The notes under the pieces are model-generated. The model was not told the DNA's origin. It ran no database searches and worked only from the letters and a program-made list of their open reading frames with translations. A DNA stretch of 64,000 bases from Methylophilus sp. TWE2 (lineage in GTDB: Bacteria > Pseudomonadota > Gammaproteobacteria > Burkholderiales > Methylophilaceae). How positions within the stretch are numbered: the stretch's first letter is position 1; every line of letters starts with the position of its first letter. This document shows, piece after piece, positions 36,779-46,682 of the stretch. The translations under genes were made by a program, and so were the position numbers. The stretch spans positions 1,178,001 through 1,242,000 of the forward strand of contig NZ_CP012020.1 of the NCBI RefSeq assembly GCF_001183865.1, given 5' to 3'.

Positions 36779-37837
36779 ATGGCGCAACACTTTACATTAC
36801 ATGAGATAGTTGCGTCTCTGGGAGGGCAGGTTGATCTTGGTCAGCCTGAGCAAGCAAAGTCGCTGAAAATTTCACGTTTGGCCTCTTTAAAACAGGCTAA
36901 GCCTGGCATGATCAGTTTCTTTAATGATACAAAATATACGCAGTCATTACAGGAGACGCAGGCTTCTGTCGTGATTTTGCGTCCAGAGCATCGTGCCTTG
37001 ACTGGGTTGCCATGTATCCTCACGGATAATCCATACGCCTATTTCGCCAAACTGTCAGCCTTGATGAACCCGCCCAGGCAATATATCAATCATGTGCATC
37101 CTACTGTTGTGATTGGTTTTGATACGCATCTGCCATCCGAGCGGACGATTGATGCCATGACGAGTATCGGTGACCGTGTCAAATTGGGTCATGGTGTGCG
37201 CATTGGTGCAGGCTGTGTGATTGAAGATGATGTCACGATTGGTCCAAATACAGTATTGGAGCCGCGTGTTGTCATCAAGCACGGGACAATCATTGGAAGC
37301 CATTGCCATTTATTTTCTGGCTGTATCATTGGAAATGATGGTTTTGGTTATGCCGAAGAGCAGGGGCAATGGGTTAAAATACCACAAGTTGGCCGTGTCG
37401 TGATTGGTAACCATGTGGATATCGGTGCCAACACCACCGTGGACCGAGGCGCGCTTGATGATACCGTCATCGAGGATGGTGTTAAGTTGGACAATTTAAT
37501 ACAGGTCGCCCATAATGTCCGCATTGGTGCGCATACGGTCATTGCAGGTTGCGTGGGCATTGCTGGCAGTGCCGAGATTGGCGCACATTGCAAGATAGGC
37601 GGTGCTGCCATGATTCTCGGCCACTTGCAGATCGTTGATGGCGTGACCATTTCGCCGGGCTCAATGATCATGCGTTCGATACAGCAGGCAGGCACCTATA
37701 CGGCACTGATGCCATTCCAGAAGCATGAAGACTGGTTACGGACGGCGGCAAATATCCGGCATTTGGAGCAATATCAGCTGAGACTCAAGCAACTTGAGCA
37801 AGCAATAAGCAATATACAAAAACATTCGGAAGATTGA
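36779..37837 (+). CDS. lpxD: UDP-3-O-(3-hydroxyacyl)glucosamine N-acyltransferase
   Basis: Third enzyme of lipid A synthesis; adds the second hydroxyacyl chain to the amine. The 352 residues begin with the uridine-binding N-domain (about 1-100). The left-handed parallel beta-helix of hexapeptide repeats follows (for example [19 protein letters not shown] and DVTIGPNTV), including the catalytic-His segment [12 protein letters not shown] (about 242-253). A C-terminal helix closes the protein. The stop overlaps the fabZ region. It precedes fabZ in the standard operon. Confidence 0.96.
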   Translation: MAQHFTLHEIVASLGGQVDLGQPEQAKSLKISRLASLKQAKPGMISFFNDTKYTQSLQETQASVVILRPEHRALTGLPCILTDNPYAYFAKLSALMNPPRQYINHVHPTVVIGFDTHLPSERTIDAMTSIGDRVKLGHGVRIGAGCVIEDDVTIGPNTVLEPRVVIKHGTIIGSHCHLFSGCIIGNDGFGYAEEQGQWVKIPQVGRVVIGNHVDIGANTTVDRGALDDTVIEDGVKLDNLIQVAHNVRIGAHTVIAGCVGIAGSAEIGAHCKIGGAAMILGHLQIVDGVTISPGSMIMRSIQQAGTYTALMPFQKHEDWLRTAANIRHLEQYQLRLKQLEQAISNIQKHSED

Positions 37838-37845
37838 GAGAATTT

Positions 37846-38310
37846 ATGGCTGAAAATACAATGAATAGCATGGATATTCATGAGATTCTGGAACACCTGC
37901 CACATCGCTATCCATTTGTACTGGTTGACCGTGTCCTGTCTATGGAGTTAGGTAAAGAAATTACTGCCGTGAAAAACGTCTCGGTCAATGAGCCTTATTT
38001 TCCCGGCCATTTCCCATACCACCCGGTGATGCCCGGTGTACTGATTGTTGAGGCAATGGCACAGGCGGCAGCCTTGCTGTCGTTTAAAACTATGGGTACC
38101 AAGCCCACCAATGATTCGGTTTATTATTTTGCCGGTATCGACAATGTGCGCTTTAAAAAACCGGTCTCTCCAGGCGACCAGATTATTCTGCACGTCAAGA
38201 TAGACCGTATCCTGAAAGGGATCTGGAAATACATCGCCGTTGCCAAAGTGGGTGACGAAATCGTGGCAGAAGCCAATATGATGTGTATCCTCAAAGCCAT
38301 TGAAAAATAA
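37846..38310 (+). CDS. fabZ: 3-hydroxyacyl-[ACP] dehydratase FabZ
   Basis: Dehydratase of fatty acid elongation, hot-dog fold. I chose the ATG at 37846 (154 residues, [20 protein letters not shown]), with GAGAG upstream; an in-frame TTG at 37834 overlapping the lpxD stop is an alternative that adds four residues. The active-site segment is [19 protein letters not shown], with the catalytic His of HF and Glu of VEAMAQ. Its place between lpxD and lpxA reflects competition for hydroxyacyl-ACP between lipid A and phospholipid synthesis. Confidence 0.96.
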   Translation: MAENTMNSMDIHEILEHLPHRYPFVLVDRVLSMELGKEITAVKNVSVNEPYFPGHFPYHPVMPGVLIVEAMAQAAALLSFKTMGTKPTNDSVYYFAGIDNVRFKKPVSPGDQIILHVKIDRILKGIWKYIAVAKVGDEIVAEANMMCILKAIEK

Positions 38311-38353
38311 TTTTTGACTAGCGTGTCCTGAAAGACACCTGGGACGCCTGAAC

Positions 38354-39133
38354 ATGCAAAACCTGATTCATCCTAGCGCAATCATAGATCCTAAAGCCGA
38401 GTTGGATAGCTCGGTAGAAGTGGGCCCTTATACCACCATAGGTGCTGGCGTACGAATTGATGCCGGCACCAAGATAGCCTCACATGTCGTGATTGAAGGG
38501 CCTACCACCATAGGCAAACATAACGAAATCTTCCAGTTCTCTTCACTAGGTGCTAAGCCACAGGATAAAAAGTTCAAGGATGAACCTACCTTGCTTGAGA
38601 TAGGTGATCACAATACTATCCGTGAATTTTGTACCTTCAACCGAGGGACAGTGCAAGATAAAGGCACGACCAAAATTGGCAACCACAACTGGATCATGGC
38701 GTACGTGCATATTGCGCATGATTGCATCGTCGGTAACCATACCATCATGGCCAATAACTCTTCACTGGCTGGACATGTGACGATTTACGATCATGCCATT
38801 TTGGGTGGATTCACCCTGATTCACCAGTTCTGCCAGATTGGCGAGCACATTATTACTGCTGTGGGTTCTGTGGTCTTTAAAGACATTCCACCTTATGTGA
38901 CGGCAGCCGGTTATGATGCACAGCCCCATGGCATCAATGCTGAAGGCTTGAAGCGTCGCGGTTTTAGTGCCGAGACCATACAGCAAATCAAGCGTGCTTA
39001 CAAAGTGCTTTATCGTCAGGGCCTGTCGTTTGAAGAGGCCAAAGCGGCCCTGGCGGACATGGAAAAATCATGCCCCGAAATTGGCCTGATGACCCGTTTT
39101 CTCGCGCAAACCACGCGCGGTATTGTGCGTTAA
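38354..39133 (+). CDS. lpxA: UDP-N-acetylglucosamine acyltransferase
   Basis: First enzyme of lipid A synthesis, cytoplasmic homotrimer. The 259-residue protein starts with IHPSAIIDPKAEL and contains a left-handed beta-helix of hexapeptide repeats. The catalytic His lies in the segment AYVHIAHDCIVGNH (about 116-129), with GGFTLIHQFCQIGEH following. A helical C-terminal domain ends the chain. It has the usual E. coli length (262) and lies between fabZ and lpxB, 12 bases from lpxB. Confidence 0.97.
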   Translation: MQNLIHPSAIIDPKAELDSSVEVGPYTTIGAGVRIDAGTKIASHVVIEGPTTIGKHNEIFQFSSLGAKPQDKKFKDEPTLLEIGDHNTIREFCTFNRGTVQDKGTTKIGNHNWIMAYVHIAHDCIVGNHTIMANNSSLAGHVTIYDHAILGGFTLIHQFCQIGEHIITAVGSVVFKDIPPYVTAAGYDAQPHGINAEGLKRRGFSAETIQQIKRAYKVLYRQGLSFEEAKAALADMEKSCPEIGLMTRFLAQTTRGIVR

Positions 39134-39145
39134 ATTAAAAAATAT

Positions 39146-40309
39146 ATGGCAAAGATTGCAATGGTGGCGGGAGAGGCCTCCGGAGACTTGCTGGGCTATC
39201 ATCTCATCCAGGAACTGAAATCACTCCATCCTGATGTCGAGATTTTCGGCATCGCAGGCCCCAAAATGATGAGTTTGGGCGCTAAATCGCTATTCCCGAT
39301 AGAGCGGCTATCCGTGCGTGGCTATCTTGAAGTGGTCAGGCATTTGTGGGGGCTCTTGAAGCTGCGTAAGCAGCTTTACAAGGAAATACTCAAAGAAAAT
39401 CCGGATGTTTTTATCGGTATAGATGCTCCCGATTTTAATTTCTGGCTTGAGCGCAAACTCAAGGCCAAAGGCATCGCTACCATTCATTATGTCAGCCCGT
39501 CCATCTGGGCCTGGCGTAAAAACCGCATCCACAAGATCAAGCGGGCGGTGTCACATATGCTGGCACTGTTTCCATTTGAACCACCTCTCTACCAGCAAGT
39601 TGGCGTGCCAGTCACCTATATCGGCCATCCACTCGCAGACGCCTTACCCATGGAACCAGACGCTGGTCAGACCAGGGAAAAACTCAAATTAAAGAAAGAC
39701 AGCGTGGTGATTGCCATGCTGCCTGGCAGCCGGCAATCCGAAGTGAATTTTCACGCGACCCTGGTGCTGGAAACCGCGATTGTTTTTGACCGCCTCATGC
39801 GTGAAAATGGCAAGAAAGTCCAGTTCCTGGTGCCTTTGGTCACACGCGAAACACGCGATATTTTCCAGAATGCCTGGCACCAGTTGCTGACTCAGCAACC
39901 TGATACCAGCATAGATTTACAGATTATGTTTGGTCACGCACATGATGCCATGACGGCCTCAGATGCGGTATTAGTGGCCTCTGGCACAGCCACACTGGAA
40001 GCTGCCTTGCTTAAAAAGCCGATGGTCATTACCTATAAAATGTCCAATATGAGCTGGCAATTATTAAAACGTATGCGGTTGCAGCCTTATGTAGGACTGC
40101 CTAATATACTGGCTGGTGAATTTATTGTGCCTGAATTGTTGCAAAATGAAGCGACACCGGAAAACATAGCACAAACCTTGTATAACTTGTTGGCAGATAA
40201 AGCGGGTTTAACGATCTTGCAAGAAAAATACCGCAGCATTCATGCGCAGCTCAAGCAGAACAGCGCACAGAAAGCGGCTGCTGTTGTTAAACAGTTTTTA
40301 AGGGCCTGA
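39146..40309 (+). CDS. lpxB: Lipid-A-disaccharide synthase
   Basis: GT19 glycosyltransferase that joins UDP-diacylglucosamine and lipid X into the tetraacyl disaccharide, peripheral inner membrane. The 387 residues include the N-terminal [15 protein letters not shown] (about 7-21), [19 protein letters not shown] (about 112-130) and [12 protein letters not shown] (about 192-203). The donor-site segment [20 protein letters not shown] lies about 273-292. It follows lpxA and precedes rnhB by four bases. Confidence 0.96.
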   Translation: MAKIAMVAGEASGDLLGYHLIQELKSLHPDVEIFGIAGPKMMSLGAKSLFPIERLSVRGYLEVVRHLWGLLKLRKQLYKEILKENPDVFIGIDAPDFNFWLERKLKAKGIATIHYVSPSIWAWRKNRIHKIKRAVSHMLALFPFEPPLYQQVGVPVTYIGHPLADALPMEPDAGQTREKLKLKKDSVVIAMLPGSRQSEVNFHATLVLETAIVFDRLMRENGKKVQFLVPLVTRETRDIFQNAWHQLLTQQPDTSIDLQIMFGHAHDAMTASDAVLVASGTATLEAALLKKPMVITYKMSNMSWQLLKRMRLQPYVGLPNILAGEFIVPELLQNEATPENIAQTLYNLLADKAGLTILQEKYRSIHAQLKQNSAQKAAAVVKQFLRA

Positions 40310-40313
40310 CCAG

Positions 40314-40901
40314 ATGCATCTCCTGTGTGGGATTGATGAAGCGGGCAGAGGGCCATTAGCGGGAGCCGTATACGCCGCTGCAGTGATCCTGAATCCGGCA
40401 CGGCCTATCACCGGCCTGGCCGATTCTAAAAAACTGTCTGAAGCCAAAAGGGATGCGCTAGCGATTGAAATCAAGGCGCATGCACTTGCCTGGGGAATTG
40501 CCAGTGTCAGTGCGCAGGAAATTGATGCTATCAATATCCTGCAAGCCAGTTTGCTGGCCATGCAACGCGCTTATCAGGCGATGGTTGATCAGTTTGGACT
40601 GCATGCAACATTGATTCAGGTGGATGGTAATCGTACGCCAAAGTTTCAATTACCATGCGAAGCGATTGTGCAAGGAGATAGCAAGGTCGCAGAAATTTCA
40701 GCAGCTTCTATTTTGGCCAAAACTGCCAGGGATGCTTCTTTATTAGAGTTGGATACACAGTATCCACAATATGGTTTTGCCCAGCATAAAGGCTATCCAA
40801 CAGCGCTACATCTGGAGCGCCTGGTGCAATATGGGATTACTCCCGAACATAGACGCAGTTACGCACCAGTGAAAAAGCTGCTAAGTATGATTGTAGAATA
40901 G
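40314..40901 (+). CDS. rnhB: Ribonuclease HII
   Basis: Removes misincorporated ribonucleotides and RNA from DNA hybrids. The 195-residue protein has the catalytic [10 protein letters not shown] motif at residues 7-16 (Asp7, Glu8), [12 protein letters not shown] (about 36-47) and the third metal ligand in VQVDGNR. The last ligand is in the [15 protein letters not shown] segment. It ends the lpx operon and a strong terminator follows; it is convergent with the ferredoxin gene. Confidence 0.96.
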   Translation: MHLLCGIDEAGRGPLAGAVYAAAVILNPARPITGLADSKKLSEAKRDALAIEIKAHALAWGIASVSAQEIDAINILQASLLAMQRAYQAMVDQFGLHATLIQVDGNRTPKFQLPCEAIVQGDSKVAEISAASILAKTARDASLLELDTQYPQYGFAQHKGYPTALHLERLVQYGITPEHRRSYAPVKKLLSMIVE

Positions 40902-40917
40902 CTTGATCGTTATAAAG

Positions 40918-40944
40918 AAAAAGCCGCTTGATAGCGGCTTTTTT
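40918..40944 (+). terminator. Terminator after rnhB, possibly bidirectional
   Basis: AAAAAGCCGC-TTGATA-GCGGCTTTTTT. The A-tract before the stem means it may also end ferredoxin transcription arriving on the minus strand (stop at 40967). Confidence 0.88.
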
Positions 40945-40966
40945 GTGTGCTTGCCCGAGGCAGGTA

Positions 40967-41290
40967 TTATTCAACCAACAATTCTGTTTTACCTGGTTTA
41001 CCATTCATTTCATCTGCATTTGGCAGTGGTTCTTTACGCGCAGTAATTGTCGGCCATACGGTGGCTAGGCGCGCATTCAGTGCAATAAAGTGTTGCTGGT
41101 CAGCGGGGACATCATCTTCCGAGAAAATCGCTTCTGCCGGACATTCAGCCACGCACAAGGTGCAGTCGATGCACTCATCAGGATTGATTGCCAAGAAGTT
41201 AGGGCCTTCAACAAAGCAATCTACCGGACACACATCTACGCAGTCGGTGTATTTGCACTGAATACAATTTTCGGTTACTACATAAGTCAT
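40967..41290 (-). CDS. fdxA: 7Fe ferredoxin FdxA
   Basis: Small electron carrier of 107 residues with one [3Fe-4S] and one [4Fe-4S] cluster. Cys residues sit at 9, 12, 17, 21 and 25 in the first half and at 40, 43, 46 and 50 in the second, the pattern of Azotobacter FdI-type ferredoxins. The usual C-terminal extension follows. It stands between the rnhB terminator and cysN; whether it supplies electrons to the ferredoxin-type sulfite reductase encoded nearby is an open possibility. Confidence 0.93.
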   Translation of the reverse strand: MTYVVTENCIQCKYTDCVDVCPVDCFVEGPNFLAINPDECIDCTLCVAECPAEAIFSEDDVPADQQHFIALNARLATVWPTITARKEPLPNADEMNGKPGKTELLVE

Positions 41291-41376
41291 GTTTCAAATC
41301 CTTTGCCGGCTATTTCAGCCAAAACGATATTTTATTGCAATTTAGCTCAATTGACGATGTATGTGTTTGTCTTTTA

Positions 41377-42651
41377 TCAAACGATCATGCCTGCACCGAC
41401 CGTGTTATTGGTGCTTTCGTCAATGACAATAAAGGCGCCGGTCGCGCGATTTTTGTCATAGCTATCCACCATCAGTGGTTGCGCCAGTTTAAAGCTGACA
41501 CGCGCGATATCATTCATTTTCAGGTCTGTGGTGGCCTGTTGTTCCAGCGTGTTCACGTCTACCTTGTATTGAATGCTGCCAATCTTGGCTTTGGACTCAC
41601 GTGTTGTGTGGCGCACGATATACGTCCTGGCGGGCGACAGCGGTGTCTCTGATAACCAGCAGACGTGTGCTTCAATTTGCTTGACGGCCTCAGGCGCTTC
41701 GCTGGTTTTGACGATCATATCACCGCGTGAAGTATCGATTTCATCTTCCAGCAACAGCGTAATACTTTGCTCGGTTTGTGCGCTTTGCAATTGCTCGTTA
41801 CCTAGCTGTATAGCTTTCACTTTGGATTGATAGCCGTTAGGCAACACCGTCACGGCATCGCCCACGGCAATGCTGCCTGACTCAACACGCCCCATAAAGC
41901 CACGGAAATCGTGCAATTCAGGATTCGCTGAATCATGCGGACGGCACACAAACTGCACCGGGAAACGGAATTGCTCAGCCTGATCGCTATGTGCAGCTGG
42001 CGCCGCTTCCAGGAGTTCAAGCAGGGTTTCACCCTGGTACCAGTCCATATTGTCCAGGCGGTCTACCAGCATGTCGCCATTCAGTGCAGACATCGGGATG
42101 AATTTGATATCACGAGCCTGTGCCAGGCCGATTTCGCTGGCAAAGGCAATGTAATCAGCCTTGATTTTTTCATAAATGGCCTGATCGTAGTTCACCAGGT
42201 CCATTTTGTTCACCGCGACCACAATATGTGGAATGCCTACCAGATGTGCCAGGTAGCTGTGGCGACGGGTTTGTGTCAGCACGCCTTTACGCGCATCAAT
42301 CAGGATGATCGCCAGGTTAGCCGTCGATGCAGCAGTCACCATGTTGCGTGTGTATTGCTCATGGCCAGGCGCATCGGCAATGATGTACTTGCGGGTGCCT
42401 GTGCTGAAGTAGCGGTAGGCCACGTCAATGGTGATACCTTGCTCGCGCTCAGCTTGCAGGCCATCGGTCAGTAATGACAGGTCTACCGCCTCCATGCCGC
42501 GCTTTTGTGACGTGCGGGCAATATTGTTGAGCGTATCGGCCAGAATGGTTTTGGTGTCGTACAGCAAACGGCCAATCAAGGTACTTTTGCCATCATCCAC
42601 GCTACCGCAAGTCATAAAGCGCAGCAAAGAGTCGTTGTGTTGTGTTGTCAT
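41377..42651 (-). CDS. cysN: Sulfate adenylyltransferase subunit 1 (GTPase)
   Basis: GTPase subunit that drives APS formation by CysD. I chose the ATG at 42651 (424 residues, MTTQHNDSLLRFMTCG), one base past the cysD stop; a longer frame would overlap cysD. The P-loop GSVDDGKST is at 16-24, the G3 region DAPGHEQYTRNM near 99-110 and G4 NKMD near 154. EF-Tu-like domains 2 and 3 follow. No APS kinase (CysC) extension is present. It is the last gene of the sulfate operon. Confidence 0.95.
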   Translation of the reverse strand: MTTQHNDSLLRFMTCGSVDDGKSTLIGRLLYDTKTILADTLNNIARTSQKRGMEAVDLSLLTDGLQAEREQGITIDVAYRYFSTGTRKYIIADAPGHEQYTRNMVTAASTANLAIILIDARKGVLTQTRRHSYLAHLVGIPHIVVAVNKMDLVNYDQAIYEKIKADYIAFASEIGLAQARDIKFIPMSALNGDMLVDRLDNMDWYQGETLLELLEAAPAAHSDQAEQFRFPVQFVCRPHDSANPELHDFRGFMGRVESGSIAVGDAVTVLPNGYQSKVKAIQLGNEQLQSAQTEQSITLLLEDEIDTSRGDMIVKTSEAPEAVKQIEAHVCWLSETPLSPARTYIVRHTTRESKAKIGSIQYKVDVNTLEQQATTDLKMNDIARVSFKLAQPLMVDSYDKNRATGAFIVIDESTNNTVGAGMIV

Positions 42652-42652
42652 A

Positions 42653-43582
42653 TTAGAAATAACCTTCTTTCTTGCGCTGCTCCATCGAAGCCTCGGAAGT
42701 TTGATCATCTAGACGGGTCGCGCCACGCTCGGTAATGGTGGTGGTGGCCGTTTCTACCACAATCTTGCTGACATCGTCGGCGTCAGAGAGCACAGGGGCA
42801 GTACAGGTCACGTCACCGACAGTACGGAAACGGACTTGCATGTTAATCACTTCTTCGCCTGCTTTAGGTTGGTTGATCACCTCACCGGATGTCAATGGCA
42901 CATTGACCGGGAAAATGGCGCCGTTACGCATGACGATGTCACGCTGATGGGCAAAATAAATACTAGGCAATTCGAGTTTTTCGCGCTCGATATACTGCCA
43001 GACGTCCATTTCTGTCCAGTTCGAGATCGGGAAGGCACGGATATTCTCACCCTTGTGTACACGTGCGTTATACAGGTTCCACAGTTCAGGGCGCTGGTTT
43101 TTAGGGTCCCATTGGCCAAACTCGTCACGGAAACTCATGATACGTTCTTTGGCACGTGCTTTTTCTTCATCCCGGCGGGCGCCGCCAATGCAGCAATCAA
43201 AGCCGAACTCTTCAATTGCTTCGAGCAAGGTCACAGACTGATGCTTGTTACGTGGTTCATCCGGCGTTTTCAAGACAACGGTGCCGCGTTTCATGGAATC
43301 TTCTACGGAGCGCACGATCAGCCGTTCGCCCAGTTCGGCGGCACGCTGGTCACGGAAGTTAACCACTTCCTGGTAGTTGTGACCGGTATCGATATGCATC
43401 AGCGGGAAGGGGAAGCGGCCAGGGCGGAACGCCTTTTCAGCCAGTCGCAAAATGCATAGTGAATCTTTACCACCGGAGAATAGCAATACCGGGTTGGCAC
43501 ATTGGCCAGCGACTTCACGCAGAATATGAATGGCTTCTGCTTCCAGCCAGTCCAAATGACTTAAAGGTTGTTTTGTAGACAT
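42653..43582 (-). CDS. cysD: Sulfate adenylyltransferase subunit 2
   Basis: Catalytic subunit making APS from ATP and sulfate. I chose the ATG at 43582 (309 residues, close to 302 in E. coli); the frame is open further upstream without a recognisable start. The PP-loop FSGGKDS lies at about 35-41. Downstream are DTGHNYQEV and the arginine-rich GGARRDEEKARAKERIMSFR. It follows cysH by 22 bases and overlaps or abuts cysN. Confidence 0.96.
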   Translation of the reverse strand: MSTKQPLSHLDWLEAEAIHILREVAGQCANPVLLFSGGKDSLCILRLAEKAFRPGRFPFPLMHIDTGHNYQEVVNFRDQRAAELGERLIVRSVEDSMKRGTVVLKTPDEPRNKHQSVTLLEAIEEFGFDCCIGGARRDEEKARAKERIMSFRDEFGQWDPKNQRPELWNLYNARVHKGENIRAFPISNWTEMDVWQYIEREKLELPSIYFAHQRDIVMRNGAIFPVNVPLTSGEVINQPKAGEEVINMQVRFRTVGDVTCTAPVLSDADDVSKIVVETATTTITERGATRLDDQTSEASMEQRKKEGYF

Positions 43583-43604
43583 GAATATTTCAATCGTAAC
43601 GAAT

Positions 43605-44363
43605 TTATTTTTTGACGTGCAGACCGCATTCTTTGCTGTCCGGGTTTTCCCACCACCAGCGGCCGGCGCGGATATCTTCACCCATGGCGACAGCACGTGT
43701 ACACGGTGCGCAGCCAATACTGGGGTAGAATTGGTCGTGCAAGGCGTTATAAGGCACTTCAAACAGGCGAATATAAGCCCAGACTTCTTTTTCAGTCCAG
43801 TCGCTCAGCGGGTTGAATTTTTCAAGCTTGTTACCGGCATCATATTCACGCGTGGGCAGGTTGCTACGGGTTGCGGCCTGTTCAGCACGCATACCGGTAA
43901 TCCAGGCTTGCTTGCCGGCGAGGGCGCGCTGCAACGGCTCCACTTTGCGCATATGGCAGCAGGCTTTGCGCAGCTCTATGCTTTCATAGAAGGCATTGAT
44001 GCCCTGGGTATGAACGTAATTTTCCACGGCTTCATGCATGGGGAAAAAAACCAATGGTTTAATGACGTAGTTTTGCTCAACTTCACCCATCAGGGTGTAA
44101 GTCTCGGCAGGCAGGCGGCCGGTATCCAGCGAGAAAATCTCAATAGGCAGATTTTCTTTTGCAATCAGGTCGGTCAGCACCATATCTTCGGCGCCGTAGC
44201 TGTTGGCAAACGTGATGGCCGGGAATTCAGCCGCCGCCGCGCGCAGCAAAGCGAGCGCCTGCGCACGCTTTGCGTGTACGCTGGCGACCAGTTCGTCTGT
44301 CAGGGCCGGGCGTGTGGCCGGATTGTTAGCCGCCGGTTTGAGCATGCTGACGCCGAAACTCAT
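43605..44363 (-). CDS. cysH: Phosphoadenylyl/adenylyl-sulfate reductase (APS-reductase type)
   Basis: Reduces activated sulfate to sulfite using thioredoxin. The 252-residue protein has the PP-loop region ITFANSYGAEDMVLTDLI. It carries the paired cysteines CCHMRK and CAPC that ligate a [4Fe-4S] cluster in APS-using enzymes; PAPS-only enzymes lack them. The catalytic Cys is in the C-terminal KECGLH. With no cysC visible in the operon, direct APS reduction is the likely route. Its start overlaps the DUF934 stop by four bases (ATGA). Confidence 0.94.
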   Translation of the reverse strand: MSFGVSMLKPAANNPATRPALTDELVASVHAKRAQALALLRAAAAEFPAITFANSYGAEDMVLTDLIAKENLPIEIFSLDTGRLPAETYTLMGEVEQNYVIKPLVFFPMHEAVENYVHTQGINAFYESIELRKACCHMRKVEPLQRALAGKQAWITGMRAEQAATRSNLPTREYDAGNKLEKFNPLSDWTEKEVWAYIRLFEVPYNALHDQFYPSIGCAPCTRAVAMGEDIRAGRWWWENPDSKECGLHVKK

Positions 44364-44977
44364 GCGCGGTTCACCCTGCGCCAGACGGGCACGTCAGCCA
44401 CTCCACCCTGGTAGGGTTGGCTGAAATCGTTCAGGCTGGCCAGTGCATCTTCGGCGGAGCGGTCAGCACGGATCAGGAAGCTGTTAAAGCCTGCGCGTTT
44501 GTGGAAAAACAATTGGTCGCGCAACACGTCGCCGATGGCACGCAACTCATTTTTATAACCAAAGCGCGTACGCAACCAAGCGCCTAAAGTGAAAATGCGA
44601 CCATCTGCAAAGCGCTCCACAAAAATCGCAATAATCGGCAGGCTGTTGATGTCTGCAAATTCTGCTTGCAGGGCTTCTGCAGTTTCGTGTGTGGCTAATA
44701 CAATGCCTAACTCGCCAGCCGCCAGGCGAGGTTGTAATTCGGCCTTGCGCGCTTGCCAGATGGTCAGGGGCACCAGAATTTTGCCAGTTGCTGGAATGTG
44801 CGTGTTGGCAATTTGCTCTGCGCTAAAGGTAGGTTCGCCTGTCAGTTTGAAAAGAACGACTTTGCCAGCCTGTTTGCGCACAGATTCTTCCGCTGGCGCA
44901 GGGGGAACAACACGTGTCCATTCATCAGCCACAATGCTGGCCTGGCCATTGGCAGCCAATTGAATCAGTTGACTCAT
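44360..44977 (-). CDS. DUF934 family protein of the sulfate operon
   Basis: A 205-residue protein of the DUF934 family, which commonly sits between cysI and cysH in proteobacterial sulfate operons; the biochemical role is undefined. Conserved-looking blocks are PLTIWQARKAEL, IFVERFADGRIFTLGAWLR (about 119-137) and GDVLRDQLFFHKRAGFNSFLI. Its start overlaps the cysI stop (TAATG) and its stop overlaps cysH, so it is made in step with both, consistent with an accessory role in sulfite reduction. Confidence 0.9.
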   Translation of the reverse strand: MSQLIQLAANGQASIVADEWTRVVPPAPAEESVRKQAGKVVLFKLTGEPTFSAEQIANTHIPATGKILVPLTIWQARKAELQPRLAAGELGIVLATHETAEALQAEFADINSLPIIAIFVERFADGRIFTLGAWLRTRFGYKNELRAIGDVLRDQLFFHKRAGFNSFLIRADRSAEDALASLNDFSQPYQGGVADVPVWRRVNRA

Positions 44978-46641
44978 TATGCAGTTTCCTTTTCTGCGTA
45001 GACGTGGGCCTTGAACGGTGCCACGCCTAAACGACGTACAGTATCAATGAAGCGCTCTTCGTCCTGGCGCTCGCGGACGTAAACTTCAATCAGGCGTTTG
45101 ACCACGCCAGGCATTTCTTCTGCCGAGAATGAAGGGCCAATGACGGTGCCTATGCTGGCGTCATTGCCTTGTTTGCCGCCAATGGTGACCTGATACCATT
45201 CAGAACCATCTTTATCCACACCGAGGATGCCGATATGGCCAACATGGTGGTGACCGCATGCGTTCATGCAACCAGAGATGTTGAGTTCCAGGTCGCCGAT
45301 TTCATACAGGTAATCCAGGTTGTCGAACTGCATCTGGATGGCTTCGGCAATCGGGATGGACTTGGCATTGGCCAGGCTGCAGAAGTCGCCACCAGGGCAG
45401 CAGATAATGTCAGTCAGCAAACCAATGTTAGGGGTCGCCAAACCAGCAGCACGGGCTTTTTCCCAGACGGCAAACAGGTCAGACAACTGCACATCGGCCA
45501 AAATCAGGTTCTGCTCGTGTGAGGAGCGCAACTCGCCAAAGCTGTAAGCGTCTGCGAGGTCGGCCACCACATGCATTTGTTCGCTGGTGATGTCGCCTGG
45601 TGCTTTGCCATGTGGCTTGAGCGACAAGGTCACGGCGCGGTAGCCAGGTACGCGGTGTGCGTGCACGCAACGTTTCACCCAGGCGGCAAACGCCGGGTTG
45701 CTGGCCACGGCCGCATCAAACGCAGCATCATGCGCTGGCAAAGTTTTATAAGGCATAGGCTCAAAATATTTGGCCACGCGATCCAGTTCGTTTTGCGTGA
45801 TGGTCAGTGGGCCATCTTTGAGATGAGCCCATTCCTCTTCCACCTGGCGGTTGAACTCTTCAATGCCCAGGGCTTTCACCAAAATTTTGATACGCGCTTT
45901 GTAAATGTTATCGCGGCGGCCGTGGATGTTGTAGACACGTATGATGGCTTCGCAATAAGACAGCACATGTTGCCATTCCAGATGCTCGCGGATGACGGTG
46001 CCCAGGATAGGCGTACGGCCCAGGCCACCACCAACCCACACTTTAATCGCCATCTGTCCTTGTGCATCTTTGTAAAACTCAAGACCGATGTCGTGCGCTT
46101 GCACAATAGCACGATCTTTTTCTGTCCCGGAGACGGCAATCTTGAATTTCCGAGGTAACAGGGCAAATTCCGGGTGGAAGGTACTCCACTGACGCATGAT
46201 TTCGGCGATGGCACGTGGATCAATAATCTCGTCTGGCGCAATGCCGGCAAACTGGTCGGTGGTGATATTGCGGATACAGTTACCAGACGTCTGGATGGCA
46301 TGCATCTCTACGGTGGCCAGCTCAGCCAGGATATCCGGCGTGTCTTCCAGTTTGGGCCAGTTTAATTGCAAGTTTTGGCGGGTGCTGAAGTGGCCATAGC
46401 CACGGTCATATTTCTTGGTAATGTCAGCCAACTTGCGTAATTGCTTGCTTGACAGCAGCCCATAAGGCACGGCAATGCGCAACATGGGCGCATGACGTTG
46501 AATATACAGGCCGTTTTGCAGGCGCAACGGGCGGAACTCCTCATCGGTGAGCTCACCTGCCAGGTAGCGTCTAGTCTGGTCGCGATATTGCGCGACGCGT
46601 TCGTTAACAATTTGTTGGTCTATCGGGTCGTATTTGTACAT
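44977..46641 (-). CDS. cysI: Sulfite reductase hemoprotein (nitrite/sulfite reductase family)
   Basis: Siroheme and [4Fe-4S] enzyme that reduces sulfite to sulfide, 554 residues. The C-terminal half has the cluster ligands in CCPGGDFCSLANAKS and in SGCMNACGHHHVGHIG; the C-x5-C plus C-x3-C arrangement is the family signature. N-terminal segments (PYGLLSSKQLRKLADI, YGHFSTRQNLQLNWP) fit the first ferredoxin-like repeat. No cysJ flavoprotein lies nearby, so ferredoxin or another donor may be used. The operon continues into DUF934, cysH, cysD and cysN. Confidence 0.93.
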   Translation of the reverse strand: MYKYDPIDQQIVNERVAQYRDQTRRYLAGELTDEEFRPLRLQNGLYIQRHAPMLRIAVPYGLLSSKQLRKLADITKKYDRGYGHFSTRQNLQLNWPKLEDTPDILAELATVEMHAIQTSGNCIRNITTDQFAGIAPDEIIDPRAIAEIMRQWSTFHPEFALLPRKFKIAVSGTEKDRAIVQAHDIGLEFYKDAQGQMAIKVWVGGGLGRTPILGTVIREHLEWQHVLSYCEAIIRVYNIHGRRDNIYKARIKILVKALGIEEFNRQVEEEWAHLKDGPLTITQNELDRVAKYFEPMPYKTLPAHDAAFDAAVASNPAFAAWVKRCVHAHRVPGYRAVTLSLKPHGKAPGDITSEQMHVVADLADAYSFGELRSSHEQNLILADVQLSDLFAVWEKARAAGLATPNIGLLTDIICCPGGDFCSLANAKSIPIAEAIQMQFDNLDYLYEIGDLELNISGCMNACGHHHVGHIGILGVDKDGSEWYQVTIGGKQGNDASIGTVIGPSFSAEEMPGVVKRLIEVYVRERQDEERFIDTVRRLGVAPFKAHVYAEKETA

Positions 46642-46682
46642 GCTTGAGTCACTTTGTTCGCAAAAAGCGAAGAGGCAGTATT

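Noticed and set aside
42652..42708. Longer cysN start at 42708
   Set aside because: It would place cysN inside cysD, and the ATG at 42651 gives the normal N-terminus just past the cysD stop.
43583..43762. Longer cysD start at 43762
   Set aside because: The extension overlaps cysH, adds residues without family character and lacks a ribosome-binding site.
46656..46671. TTCGC-AAAAA-GCGAA hairpin upstream of cysI
   Set aside because: Short stem without a T-tract on the minus strand in the needed position; may affect cysI initiation but does not qualify as a terminator.
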